From NCBI RefSeq assembly GCF_000738435.1, contig NZ_CP003984.1, positions 310,001 through 374,000 of the forward strand: a stretch of 64,000 nucleotides of DNA, in the 5' to 3' direction. Below are positions 34,391 to 42,456 of this stretch, piece by piece (the stretch's first letter is position 1; each line of letters opens with the position of its first letter). Source of the stretch: Planktomarina temperata RCA23 (GTDB lineage: Bacteria > Pseudomonadota > Alphaproteobacteria > Rhodobacterales > Rhodobacteraceae). The translations under genes and the position numbers were made by a program. Below the pieces are notes generated by a model. It worked only from the letters and a program-made list of their open reading frames with translations. It searched no databases and was not told where the DNA came from.

Positions 34391-35655
34391 TGGCCTGTGA
34401 TCCGCTCAATTTTAGCGCCACAATTGCCAAGTTTTTCTTCCACCCGCTCATAGCCACGGTCAAGATGATAGACGCGGTTCACCAGGGTCTCGCCTTCAGC
34501 TGCAAGGCCGGCCAGGATCAAAGAGACTGAGGCGCGCAGATCCGTGGCCATAACTGGTGCCCCTTTTAGGCGCTCCACGCCGGTGACCGTCGCCATGCCA
34601 CCATTCACCTCAATCTGCGCGCCCATACGGCTGAGTTCGGGCGCATGCATGAAGCGATTTTCAAATATTTTCTCTTCTAAAACAGAGGTCCCCTTGGCCG
34701 TGCAAAGCAATGCCATCATCTGGGCTTGTAAATCCGTTGGAAAGCCCGGAAAGGGTTCAGTGGTCACGTTGATGGCTTTGATATCTGCATTTGTGCGTTT
34801 CACTTTGAGGCCCCGCTGAGTTTGCTCAATGCTAATACCAGCTTCGTCCAATTTCTCACAAAACGCGGCCAGAAGTTCAATTTTTCCACCAAGACATTCC
34901 ACTTCGCCGCCGGTTATTGCCGGGGCCAGCATATAGGTGCCAAGCTCAATTCGGTCTGTCACAACCGGATGGGTGGCCCCATGCAGCCGGTCCACCCCCG
35001 CGATGGTGATGGTAGAGGTGCCATGACCGTCAATCTGTGCGCCCATAGCAATCAGGCATTCGGCGAGATCAACAATTTCAGGTTCACGCGCCGCCTGTTT
35101 CAATACGGTCGTGCCTTTAGCCAGTGTTGCGGCCAAAAGCGCATTTTCCGTGGCACCCACAGAGACGAAGGGAAATTCGATGGTCGCGCCTTTCAAACCC
35201 TTCGGCGCTTTTGCGTGGACATAGCCGTCGCGCAACTCAATCTGCGCCCCCAGCGCCTCCATTGCCTTGAGGTGCAGGTCAACCGGGCGCGCGCCAATGG
35301 CACATCCGCCGGGTAAAGAGACGACCGCTTGCCCCGCGCGCGCCAACATTGGCCCGAGTACGAGAATAGATGCGCGCATTTTGCGCACAATATCATAGTC
35401 GGCCGTCAAATTGTCGAGGCTGTGGGAAGACATGGTTAAAACCTTGCCATCCTGCATGGAGGTGACTTCTGTCCCCAGGCTCTCAAGCAGAGCGCCCATG
35501 GTTTTAATGTCCGATAAGCGTGGCGCATTGGTCAAAGTGATGGGCTCTTCACTGAGTAACGTGGCGGGCATCAAGGTCAGGCAGGCGTTTTTTGCGCCAG
35601 CAATGGGGATTTCTCCATGCAGCGCATTGCCGCCAGTTACCAAAATCGAATCCAT
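34387..35655 (-). CDS. murA: UDP-N-acetylglucosamine 1-carboxyvinyltransferase
   Basis: First committed step of peptidoglycan synthesis, transferring enolpyruvate from PEP to UDP-GlcNAc. 422 residues. [22 protein letters not shown]-type start, [14 protein letters not shown], and the active-site loop [14 protein letters not shown] with the catalytic Cys118. [16 protein letters not shown] and the C-terminal [14 protein letters not shown] are typical. It is preceded by a tiny gene whose stop abuts its start and followed by DUF2948 in a four-base overlap. Confidence 0.97.
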   Translation of the reverse strand: MDSILVTGGNALHGEIPIAGAKNACLTLMPATLLSEEPITLTNAPRLSDIKTMGALLESLGTEVTSMQDGKVLTMSSHSLDNLTADYDIVRKMRASILVLGPMLARAGQAVVSLPGGCAIGARPVDLHLKAMEALGAQIELRDGYVHAKAPKGLKGATIEFPFVSVGATENALLAATLAKGTTVLKQAAREPEIVDLAECLIAMGAQIDGHGTSTITIAGVDRLHGATHPVVTDRIELGTYMLAPAITGGEVECLGGKIELLAAFCEKLDEAGISIEQTQRGLKVKRTNADIKAINVTTEPFPGFPTDLQAQMMALLCTAKGTSVLEEKIFENRFMHAPELSRMGAQIEVNGGMATVTGVERLKGAPVMATDLRASVSLILAGLAAEGETLVNRVYHLDRGYERVEEKLGNCGAKIERITGQ

Positions 35656-35805
35656 TCAGCTGTCCTTTTTGTCGGTTCCATCGTCGCGAGCCCGCGCCCG
35701 CGCCTGCGCCTTACGGCGGCCCATATTCGCCTTCAGTGCCGCCTTCAAGCGCGCTTCACGCTCAGACTGGGCTGACTTAGGGGTCGATTTGTGTTTGTCT
35801 GCCAT
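35656..35805 (-). CDS. Small basic hypothetical protein upstream of murA (49 aa)
   Basis: A 49-residue, very basic protein: MADKHKSTPKSAQSEREARL, KAALKANMGRRKAQARARAR, ending DDGTDKKDS. Its TGA directly abuts the murA ATG. Short proteins with the AALKANxxRRKAQxRAR pattern are common in alphaproteobacteria ahead of murA. No function known; the charge suggests nucleic-acid or membrane-surface contact. Confidence 0.75.
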   Translation of the reverse strand: MADKHKSTPKSAQSEREARLKAALKANMGRRKAQARARARDDGTDKKDS

Positions 35806-35942
35806 TTCGATGGCTTAACTCAAGCTTTGCGCGCGGTCCAGCCGCCGGAACGCTTTGCCGGGGCTTCGGGCGATATTCTGCAGATTTTGCCCATTCTTGG
35901 ACTTGCGCCCGGGCCCAAGACTGTCTAAATCGCCCATCAGAT

Positions 35943-36017
35943 GCTGTGGTAGCTCAGTGGCAGAGCACACCCTTGGTAAGGGTGAGGTCGAGAGTTCAAT
36001 CCTCTCTCACAGCACCA
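35943..36017 (+). tRNA. tRNA-Thr (GGT)
   Basis: The sequence starts GCTGTGGTAGCTCAG and ends TCACAGC-A-CCA, with an acceptor stem of seven pairs (one G-T) and an encoded CCA. The anticodon loop TTGGTAA contains GGT. D- and T-arms are normal (GAGTTCAATCC). Confidence 0.97.
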
Positions 36018-36328
36018 TCCTTCTTTATGTTCAATATGCCTTTCGGTCGAAATGCGCGGCGTTGGATCTGCGTGAAGGGATCGTATTGTAATATTGTACA
36101 TGCGATCGCACGGGAGAGTTGCGGTGCTTTTGTTGACAAATAAATCACGCTATCTATAGACTGATCCTTTAAGTATCGGATATAAATGATATTTTAGTAT
36201 TGATACGATAAAACGGCATTGGTTTTCGTAGCGTGTCGCGTGAAATGAAAAAGGTTAAAATTTTATCTATACTCTAGAAATGGGTATATATAGCGTTTAA
36301 GTAATGGTTTTTATAGAGAATTTTATTA
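36018..36328. other. AT-rich intergenic region upstream of the histidine kinase
   Basis: 311 bases, markedly AT-rich after about 36130. It holds one good promoter (36133-36160) and an untranslated leader of some 160 bases before the kinase start. No gene or known RNA motif is recognised in it. Confidence 0.5.
36133..36160 (+). promoter_or_regulatory. Sigma70-type promoter upstream of the histidine kinase gene
   Basis: TTGACA (36133-36138) and TATAGA (36155-36160) are separated by 16 bp. It is oriented toward the kinase gene that begins at 36329. Confidence 0.5.
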
Positions 36329-37666
36329 ATGAATAATTTTGAAAGCGCACAAAATCCCCCCGCCCATAAGGGTGGAGATGTTTTGACCCTGAAAACTCTG
36401 AATACATTTGCGGTGGATGTGATCACACTGCCAGATGAAGATGAGTTGTTTTGGTATGTGGCGCAAAATGTGGTCGGGCGGCTCCAGTTTTTGGACTGCG
36501 TGATTTATAAAGCGGATGAGGCCGGAACTGAGTTGATCCAGGTGGCGGCGTTGGGTGCGAAAAATCCCCATGATCGGGAGATTTTGAATCCGCTGAAAAT
36601 CCCATTTGGTCAGGGGATTACCGGGGGGGTTGCGCAAAGTAAAACGGCGGTCATCATCGATGATTTGCTGAAAGATCAGACCTATATCGCGGACTCCGAA
36701 CCTGCACGATCTGAAATCTGCGTGCCTTTGGTGTCACACGGGCGGGTTGTTGGCGTGATTGACAGCGAACACCCGGAAATAGGGGCGTTTGATGCGGCCG
36801 ATTTGGAGGTTCTGACCACGGTGGCGGCAATGACCTCCGCGAAGTTGGAACTGTTGGCTGAGGTGGATCGATCGCATTCACAATATCTTGCATTGAAGGA
36901 ATCTCATAGGCAGCTCTCTGAGGAAATCCAGAACCGCACTGCGCTTGAGGCGGAATTTTTCAATGTTCGCAAAATGGAGGCTGTTGGGCAACTCACCGGT
37001 GGGTTTGCCCATGATTTTAATAATCTTTTAACCGTCATTTCCGGCAATCTGGAGTTTGTCGGATTGGCGGAAAATGAGGCGCAGCGGCAAGAATATTTGG
37101 ATGAAGCCCGCACAGCGGCCGGCCGGGCTGCCAAGCTTATTCAAGACCTGCTCGCCTTCTCGCAACGGATGCATTTGCGGCCGGTCAGGACCAATTTGAA
37201 CACAATGATCACGACCATCTGCGCACAAAATCGGCAGAGATTGCCAGGGGATATCCAGATGGATTTGGTGGAGGATATCTTACCTGTGCAAGTGGATCCC
37301 ACGGCGGCAGAAATTGCGCTTGTGAATCTCATGATTAACGCCCGAGATGCTATGCCACATGGCGGGACGTTGTATATCAAAACTGAAAATATCCAGCATG
37401 GGGTTGCCGATAACGAGAGTCTTTCAAAGAATATTGTTCCAGGATCTTACGTTAAGCTGACCGTCAGTGACGAGGGCGAGGGCATCCCGCCGGAGGCATT
37501 GGATCAAATTTTTGACCCGTTCTTCACGACGAAACCTGTCGGAGCCGGAACGGGGCTTGGGCTGTCGATGGTTTTGGGCTTCATGCAACAATCTGGCGGC
37601 GCGGTGATTGCCAAGCCTGAAGTGTCGCAGGGCGCAACTTTCGAGCTTTACTTTCCCACATCCTAG
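36329..37666 (+). CDS. Soluble GAF-domain sensor histidine kinase
   Basis: A 445-residue cytoplasmic two-component kinase. An N-terminal GAF domain (about 25-180; FGQGITGGVAQSKTAVIIDD and EICVPLVSHGRVVGVI) is followed by a coiled linker, a phospho-acceptor domain with FAHDFNNLLT (H228) and an HATPase domain with the N-box (NLMINARDAMPHGG), DEGEGIPPE and the F/G2 boxes (FDPFFTTKPVGAGTGLGL). The HDFNN-type H-box is common in orphan kinases of alphaproteobacteria. There is no transmembrane segment and no receiver domain, and no response regulator gene is adjacent. The signal is unknown; GAF domains may bind small molecules or respond to redox or light chromophores. Confidence 0.92.
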   Translation: MNNFESAQNPPAHKGGDVLTLKTLNTFAVDVITLPDEDELFWYVAQNVVGRLQFLDCVIYKADEAGTELIQVAALGAKNPHDREILNPLKIPFGQGITGGVAQSKTAVIIDDLLKDQTYIADSEPARSEICVPLVSHGRVVGVIDSEHPEIGAFDAADLEVLTTVAAMTSAKLELLAEVDRSHSQYLALKESHRQLSEEIQNRTALEAEFFNVRKMEAVGQLTGGFAHDFNNLLTVISGNLEFVGLAENEAQRQEYLDEARTAAGRAAKLIQDLLAFSQRMHLRPVRTNLNTMITTICAQNRQRLPGDIQMDLVEDILPVQVDPTAAEIALVNLMINARDAMPHGGTLYIKTENIQHGVADNESLSKNIVPGSYVKLTVSDEGEGIPPEALDQIFDPFFTTKPVGAGTGLGLSMVLGFMQQSGGAVIAKPEVSQGATFELYFPTS

Positions 37667-37698
37667 CCGGTTCGTTTCTTCCCGTGCAGCTGTAACGG

Positions 37699-37737
37699 TT
37701 AACACCTTGTTAACGAATAAAGGTTAACAAGGTGTTA
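37699..37737. promoter_or_regulatory. CtrA-type site TTAA-N7-TTAAC within a 15-bp inverted repeat
   Basis: TTAACACCTTGTTAAC (37699-37714) fits the CtrA consensus TTAA-N7-TTAAC. The same stretch forms a perfect 15-bp inverted repeat (37700-37714 and 37723-37737) with an 8-base loop. It lies between the kinase stop and the start of the 2OG oxygenase gene 22 bases downstream. It may be a CtrA operator, a terminator for the kinase gene, or both; no T-run follows. Confidence 0.5.
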
Positions 37738-37758
37738 CACAGAGATCGGGGAAGTTAA

Positions 37759-38817
37759 ATGAACATTGAAACGGACGGATCGTTGCGCAGCACTGAAAAA
37801 ATTCCATTGATCAGTGTCCGTGATTTACGTGGTGATGACCAGAACCGTAAATTGGAAGTTGCCGAAGAAATTGGACAGGCGGCGCGCAATTTTGGGTTTT
37901 TTAGAATTTGTGACCACGGCATTGATCTGGATCTCATTGAGGCCACATATGAAGCCGGGCGGCGCTTTTTTGCGCAGCGCGACGCACAGAAATTGGACTA
38001 TTACATCGGCAAGAGTTCAAACCACCGTGGCTACGTTCCCTTCACAGAAAAGGGGGATTATGCCGATGAGGTGAACCGAAGCTATGAGGCCTTTGATCTG
38101 GGGCTGGATCTGCCGGCGGATGATCCCGATTATCTTGCCGGTAACCGTTTGCTCGGGCCGAATGTTTGGCCCGACGTGCCAGGGTTTCAAGAAACGGTTT
38201 CGCAATATTACAATGAAATTTCGGCTTTGGGTCGGATCATTTGCGGTGCCTTAGAGATGCACCTCAAACTTGCTCCGGGCACGATGACACAGCATATGAC
38301 CAAGCCCATTTCACAGCTCAGACTGCTGCATTATGTGCGTCAGCCGCATATCAAGGATCATCAATCGGTTAATATGGGGGCCCATACTGATTATGAATGT
38401 TTGACCCTTCTGCACACCCGAAATCAAGGGCTTCAGGTTCTCCGCAAGGATGACACTTGGATGGATGTTCCGGTGGATCCTGCGGCGCTCGTTGTCAATA
38501 TCGGCGATATGCTGGAAGCATGGAGCAACGGGTTGTTGCTTTCAACACCGCATCGGGTGCTCAACCTCAGCCCGGAACGGTTCTCGCTGCCCTATTTCGT
38601 CGCGGCAAATTATAGCACGATCATTCAACCCTTTGATGCGCTTGTGAACGAAGAGCGCCCGGAGCTTTATCAGCCCTTTATGGCCGGTGCCCACTTGGAG
38701 CGCATGTTGATGCGAGACTTTCCTTATCTGAGGCGACTGAAAGCGAGCCGAAGGGCCGCGCAGATGAACCCGATCCAAAACCCCTTTGAACAACGCTTGA
38801 ACAAGAAAAAGAGTTAA
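37759..38817 (+). CDS. Isopenicillin N synthase-like 2-oxoglutarate/Fe(II) oxygenase
   Basis: A 352-residue non-haem iron oxygenase. The N-terminal DIOX_N domain has IPLISVRDL and NFGFFRICDHGID. The iron-binding triad is H209-x-D211 (GAHTDYE) and H265 (STPHRVLN), and the 2-oxoglutarate-binding R274-x-S276 follows in RFSLPYF. All ligands are present. The substrate is unknown; related proteins hydroxylate or oxidise small metabolites. It is followed three bases later by a LysE-type exporter, suggesting that the product or substrate is exported. A CtrA-like site lies immediately upstream. Confidence 0.9.
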   Translation: MNIETDGSLRSTEKIPLISVRDLRGDDQNRKLEVAEEIGQAARNFGFFRICDHGIDLDLIEATYEAGRRFFAQRDAQKLDYYIGKSSNHRGYVPFTEKGDYADEVNRSYEAFDLGLDLPADDPDYLAGNRLLGPNVWPDVPGFQETVSQYYNEISALGRIICGALEMHLKLAPGTMTQHMTKPISQLRLLHYVRQPHIKDHQSVNMGAHTDYECLTLLHTRNQGLQVLRKDDTWMDVPVDPAALVVNIGDMLEAWSNGLLLSTPHRVLNLSPERFSLPYFVAANYSTIIQPFDALVNEERPELYQPFMAGAHLERMLMRDFPYLRRLKASRRAAQMNPIQNPFEQRLNKKKS

Positions 38818-38820
38818 GAA

Positions 38821-39465
38821 ATGCCACCTATTGAAACAATCTTAGCTGTAGCACTAGCGGGATTTGCCTTGAGTGCCACGCCCGGCCCCTCCATGCTTTA
38901 TGTTCTATCGCGCAGTATGGGCCAAAATCGCTATGCGGGGCTGGCCTCTGCTTTGGGGCTCAGTCTTGGGGGCATTTTATTGGCTGTGGCCACAGCACTT
39001 GGCCTTGCCGCGATATTTGAACGCTATGAGTGGATTGTGGTCACATTGCGCTACGCAGGATCAGCCTATCTCATTTGGCTGGGGGCGGGGATGATACTAA
39101 ACGCCAGTAAGAGCTCCAAAGTTATCCTAAAAGTCCATGCTGTGGAGAACCTGTCGTTTTCCTCCATAGTCTGGCAGGGGGTCTGGGTGGAGCTTTTGAA
39201 TCCCAAAACCGTATTGTTTTTCGCGCTGTTCCTCCCGCCCTTTGTCTCTGCAGGCGCGGGGGAGGCCAGTGTACAAGCACAGTTGTTGATCTTAGGTATT
39301 TTGGTGCCGCTGACCGCTATTCCGTCGGATATTGTCATGGCATTACTGGGGCGCACTGTGACCAAATCCATCAATGAAAACACCCGTGCGCGGCTGATTA
39401 TGGCCTGGCTTTCTGGGCTCTTGTTGATGGCCATTGCTGTGAATTTGCATCTGCAATTTATCTAA
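38821..39465 (+). CDS. LysE/RhtB-family exporter
   Basis: A 214-residue inner-membrane exporter with five to six helices. ATPGPSMLYVLSRS near the N-terminus is the LysE/RhtB signature, and WVELLNPKTVLFFALFLPPF is the conserved fourth segment. Family members export amino acids and derivatives. It starts three bases after the oxygenase stop, so the two are co-expressed and functionally linked. Confidence 0.9.
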   Translation: MPPIETILAVALAGFALSATPGPSMLYVLSRSMGQNRYAGLASALGLSLGGILLAVATALGLAAIFERYEWIVVTLRYAGSAYLIWLGAGMILNASKSSKVILKVHAVENLSFSSIVWQGVWVELLNPKTVLFFALFLPPFVSAGAGEASVQAQLLILGILVPLTAIPSDIVMALLGRTVTKSINENTRARLIMAWLSGLLLMAIAVNLHLQFI

Positions 39466-39542
39466 GTGTTGCGCCCTAACCCATGGGGCCGCCATTGAAA
39501 CCTCGCTTGACGCGCCTGTCGGTCAGATGGGCGCGCCTTGCC

Positions 39543-39556
39543 TATGCAGAGGTCTT
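39543..39556. repeat. 14-bp match to the right end of the MITE-like element at 59186-59312
   Basis: TATGCAGAGGTCTT here is identical to 59300-59313, which spans the right terminal repeat of the MITE-like element. It sits in the 276-base non-coding gap between the LysE and CoxG genes. It may be a solo end or decayed copy, or chance. In the same gap, 39600-39623 resembles the motif at 37719-37742. Confidence 0.3.
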
Positions 39557-39741
39557 TTGGATCACGCGGTTTGACAATTTCGTTCACAACGCGCACACCA
39601 AAGGTTAACAAAGTCTTGCACAGGGTGAGACAGGGGCCGCAAGTGCCCTGCGGGCATTGGTGGCTCGTATAACCCGTGATCAGGCGGCTGCAGTATGGGC
39701 TTTGATTATAGTGATGTGTGGTTAACAGTGGGGTGACAGTA

Positions 39742-40194
39742 ATGGAATTGAAAGACGACATCATCATCAATGCGCCGCAGGACGTGGTTTATGCTGCATT
39801 GAATGATGTGGACATTTTGAAGCATTGTATTCCTGGCTGCGAGGAGTTGGTCAAACATTCTGATACGGAATTGGAGGCCAAGGTCGTGCTGAAAGTCGGC
39901 CCGGTAAAAGCGAAATTTAGCGGCACCGTGACCTTAAGCCCCGATGCACCGCCGGCTCGGTTTTCATTGACAGGCGCGGGCAATGGCGGCGCGGCCGGTT
40001 ATGCCAAAGGCGGGGCAGAAGTGCATTTGGAAGCCCATCCGGAAGGTACGCTGCTGCGCTATACAGCCAAGGCTGAAATTGGCGGTAAATTGGCGCAATT
40101 GGGCAGCCGGTTGGTTCAGGGCACTGCGAAAAAACTTGCAGCGAAGTTCTTCAGCAGTTTTGCCGAACAGGTTGGGGGCGAGAATGCCGGCTGA
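39742..40194 (+). CDS. CoxG-like SRPBCC protein (CO dehydrogenase subunit G family)
   Basis: A 150-residue START/SRPBCC-fold protein. MELKDDIIINAPQDVVYAAL, KHCIPGCEELV and GGKLAQLGSRLV are the CoxG pattern. In molybdenum-hydroxylase systems CoxG anchors or helps assemble the enzyme at the membrane; the last residues here are only moderately hydrophobic. The frame opens at GTG 39718, but ATG 39742 matches the family start. It overlaps the XdhC-type gene by 11 bases. No coxL/M/S genes are within the window. Confidence 0.88.
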   Translation: MELKDDIIINAPQDVVYAALNDVDILKHCIPGCEELVKHSDTELEAKVVLKVGPVKAKFSGTVTLSPDAPPARFSLTGAGNGGAAGYAKGGAEVHLEAHPEGTLLRYTAKAEIGGKLAQLGSRLVQGTAKKLAAKFFSSFAEQVGGENAG

Positions 40195-41113
40195 AGGGCG
40201 AATCCTTTATGCCGAACATGCGCAGGATATTCTAGCCGCCACCCTTAATTTGCTGCACTCAGGTGACCCATGCGCCCTTGTGACCAGTCTGAATATTGAA
40301 GGCGGCGCGGCGCGGGAGCTTGGCTCTTTGGCCGTTATCAGTGGCAGGGGAGACATGATTGGGTACCTCTCCAATGGCTGTATTGATCGCGATATCATCA
40401 ATCACGGCCTAGCCGCGATTGACACCGGTCAGCTCAAACATCTGCGCTATGGCGCAGGCTCGCCCTATTTGGATCTCAAACTGCCCTGCGGTGGCGCTTT
40501 GGAGCTGGTGATTGATCCGGCGCCAGATATAGCCGCGCTTGAAGCGGCTTTGGCGCGCCTACTCGGTCGCCAGAAAACTGTGCTATCTTTTGCGGGTCGC
40601 GACGGGCCTGTGCAGATCGAATATGCGCCAAAACCTGCGTTGATCCTTGCCGGCCGGGGGGCAATTTTACGCACCACCGCCCAGCTGGCGGCGCATATGG
40701 ATTTTGAGCTGCATCTTGCTTCCCCTGATCTTGAGGATCTTGCCAGCTTGGAGGAGCTGAACCCGGCAACACGCCAGTCTATGACCACACCGAAGGCTGC
40801 GATTGAATTGCCGATAGACTCATATTCGGCGGTGCTTCTCGTCTTTCACGATCATGAATGGGAGCAGGCTATTTTGATGCAGGCGGCGCGGCAGCATCCC
40901 TTTTTCATTGGCGCTTTGGGCAGCCGCAAAACCCACGCCATGCGGATCGAGCGGCTCAGACATGTTGGGTTGAGCGCGGCAGACTGTGCTCAAATCCAAG
41001 GACCAATTGGCTTGGTGCCCTCGCTGCGCAATGCCTCGCTGATTGCTGTATCAGCGCTGGCTGAAATCACTGCGAAACTGCCACCATCGCAGGTCCGCTC
41101 GTCCTCATCATAA
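40184..41113 (+). CDS. XdhC/CoxI-family molybdenum cofactor protein
   Basis: A 309-residue accessory protein of molybdenum hydroxylases. The N-terminal XdhC/CoxI domain (about 10-90) has LVTSLNIEGGAARELGSLAV and GYLSNGCIDRDI; the C-terminal Rossmann domain has ALILAGRGAILRTTAQ and PFFIGALGSRKTHAMR, then GPIGL. Such proteins bind and sulfurate the molybdopterin cofactor before insertion. ATG 40184 lies in GGGGGCGAGA context and overlaps the CoxG stop. Target enzyme not in the window. Its end overlaps the convergent MFS gene by six bases. Confidence 0.88.
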   Translation: MPAEGRILYAEHAQDILAATLNLLHSGDPCALVTSLNIEGGAARELGSLAVISGRGDMIGYLSNGCIDRDIINHGLAAIDTGQLKHLRYGAGSPYLDLKLPCGGALELVIDPAPDIAALEAALARLLGRQKTVLSFAGRDGPVQIEYAPKPALILAGRGAILRTTAQLAAHMDFELHLASPDLEDLASLEELNPATRQSMTTPKAAIELPIDSYSAVLLVFHDHEWEQAILMQAARQHPFFIGALGSRKTHAMRIERLRHVGLSAADCAQIQGPIGLVPSLRNASLIAVSALAEITAKLPPSQVRSSSS

Positions 41114-42364
41114 AACCGATGTGGCCCGATTGGTAGAATTGAGTGGCAGGGCGCGTTCTTTGATGGGCAGGTGTACGATGGCGCTGAACAGACCCACGCC
41201 CACCCCAAACCACCAAACAACTGTATAGGTGCCATAGATGTCATACATCTTGCCCCCCAGCCAAACCCCAAGGAAACTGCCGAGCTGGTGGGAGAAAAAG
41301 ACAATTCCGTAAAGCGTGCCCATATAGCGCAACCCATAAATATGGGCGACCAAGCCTGAGGTTAGGGGCACTGTGGCCAGCCAGAGAGACCCCATGGCCA
41401 CTGAAAATAAAATCACAGAGATCGGTGTGATGGGCAGGGCGATAAAAAGTGCCGCAACAATCGTCCGGGCCAAATAGATCCCCGCCAAGAGGTATTTTTT
41501 TGAATAGTGTTTCCCCAGATAGCCGGCAGCAAGCGTGCCGACGATATTGGCCAGTCCGATCAAAGAAATGGCTAGCGCGCTAAGGCGGGAGGTGGTGGTG
41601 ATACCTACGGAATAGAGCGCACCACCGGGCATGATGGGGCCGCAGAGTTCGGTGACGAAGGCCGGGAAATGTGCGGTGATGAAGGCCAATTGATAGCCAC
41701 AGGAAAAGAAGCCCAGAAAAATTAGCGTGTAGCTTGGGTCCTTGAACGCCTTGATCAACACCTCACCGATGCTTTCCTCCAGTTCGGACTTACTGGCCAC
41801 GCGCTCGGTCTTCATCATCGGCAAGAAGATCAGCGAGCCTATGATAACAGCCGCGAAGGTGATGAAAACATGCTGCCACGACATGAAACCCAGCAGATAT
41901 TCTGCCAAAGGCGCGCCGATCACCTGTCCGGCTGAGCCGGCGGCGGTGGCGATGGCCAGTGCCATGGATCTGTGCTCATCAGAGGCCGCTCGACCCACCA
42001 CGGCCAAAATCACACCAAAGCCTGTACCGGCGATGCCGAAGCCAACCAAAATTCCATAGGCCTGCATTGCGCCGGGGGTGACCGCATAGGACGATAGAAT
42101 CAACCCGAGCGCATAGACCAGGCCGCCCAGCGTAATGGCTTTGCGATCGGTTACCTTTTCTGCAATCGCCCCAAAAATGGGCTGACCTATCCCCCAAAAC
42201 AAGTTCTGAATGGCAATAGCCATGGAAAACTCTGTGCGCAGCCAGCCGAATTCCTCCGCCACTGGAATTTGGAAAATACCAAAGGAGGCGCGCACCGCAA
42301 AGCTCAACATCACAATAATGCAGCCGGCGATTAAAACGGGGGTGACGAGGGAAGTTGATTTCAT
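41108..42364 (-). CDS. MFS transporter
   Basis: A 418-residue major facilitator permease with 12 predicted helices. The N-terminus reads VTPVLIAGCIIVMLSFAVRASFG, and the loop 2-3 motif is AEKVTDRKAITLGG. FGWLRTEFSMAIAIQNLFWG resembles the monocarboxylate/oxalate-type (OFA) subgroup. Substrate unknown. ATG 42364 gives a normal start; the frame extends further upstream to 42427 without support. Divergent from zapE. Confidence 0.88.
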   Translation of the reverse strand: MKSTSLVTPVLIAGCIIVMLSFAVRASFGIFQIPVAEEFGWLRTEFSMAIAIQNLFWGIGQPIFGAIAEKVTDRKAITLGGLVYALGLILSSYAVTPGAMQAYGILVGFGIAGTGFGVILAVVGRAASDEHRSMALAIATAAGSAGQVIGAPLAEYLLGFMSWQHVFITFAAVIIGSLIFLPMMKTERVASKSELEESIGEVLIKAFKDPSYTLIFLGFFSCGYQLAFITAHFPAFVTELCGPIMPGGALYSVGITTTSRLSALAISLIGLANIVGTLAAGYLGKHYSKKYLLAGIYLARTIVAALFIALPITPISVILFSVAMGSLWLATVPLTSGLVAHIYGLRYMGTLYGIVFFSHQLGSFLGVWLGGKMYDIYGTYTVVWWFGVGVGLFSAIVHLPIKERALPLNSTNRATSVL

Positions 42365-42456
42365 GCTCGGACCGTACTGCGTAAAATGGTATTCGCAAGA
42401 GCAATAGCGATGGGCGCGCGATTGCACCCGGCGCGGCGCGCAGCTATTGGAGGGGC

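Noticed and set aside
39462-39770. Cysteine-rich 102-codon frame on the minus strand (CPQGTCGPCLTLC)
   Set aside because: The Cys cluster is eye-catching, but the frame has no SD, overlaps the start of the plus-strand coxG-type gene and resembles no family; the gap is better explained by regulatory or repeat sequence.
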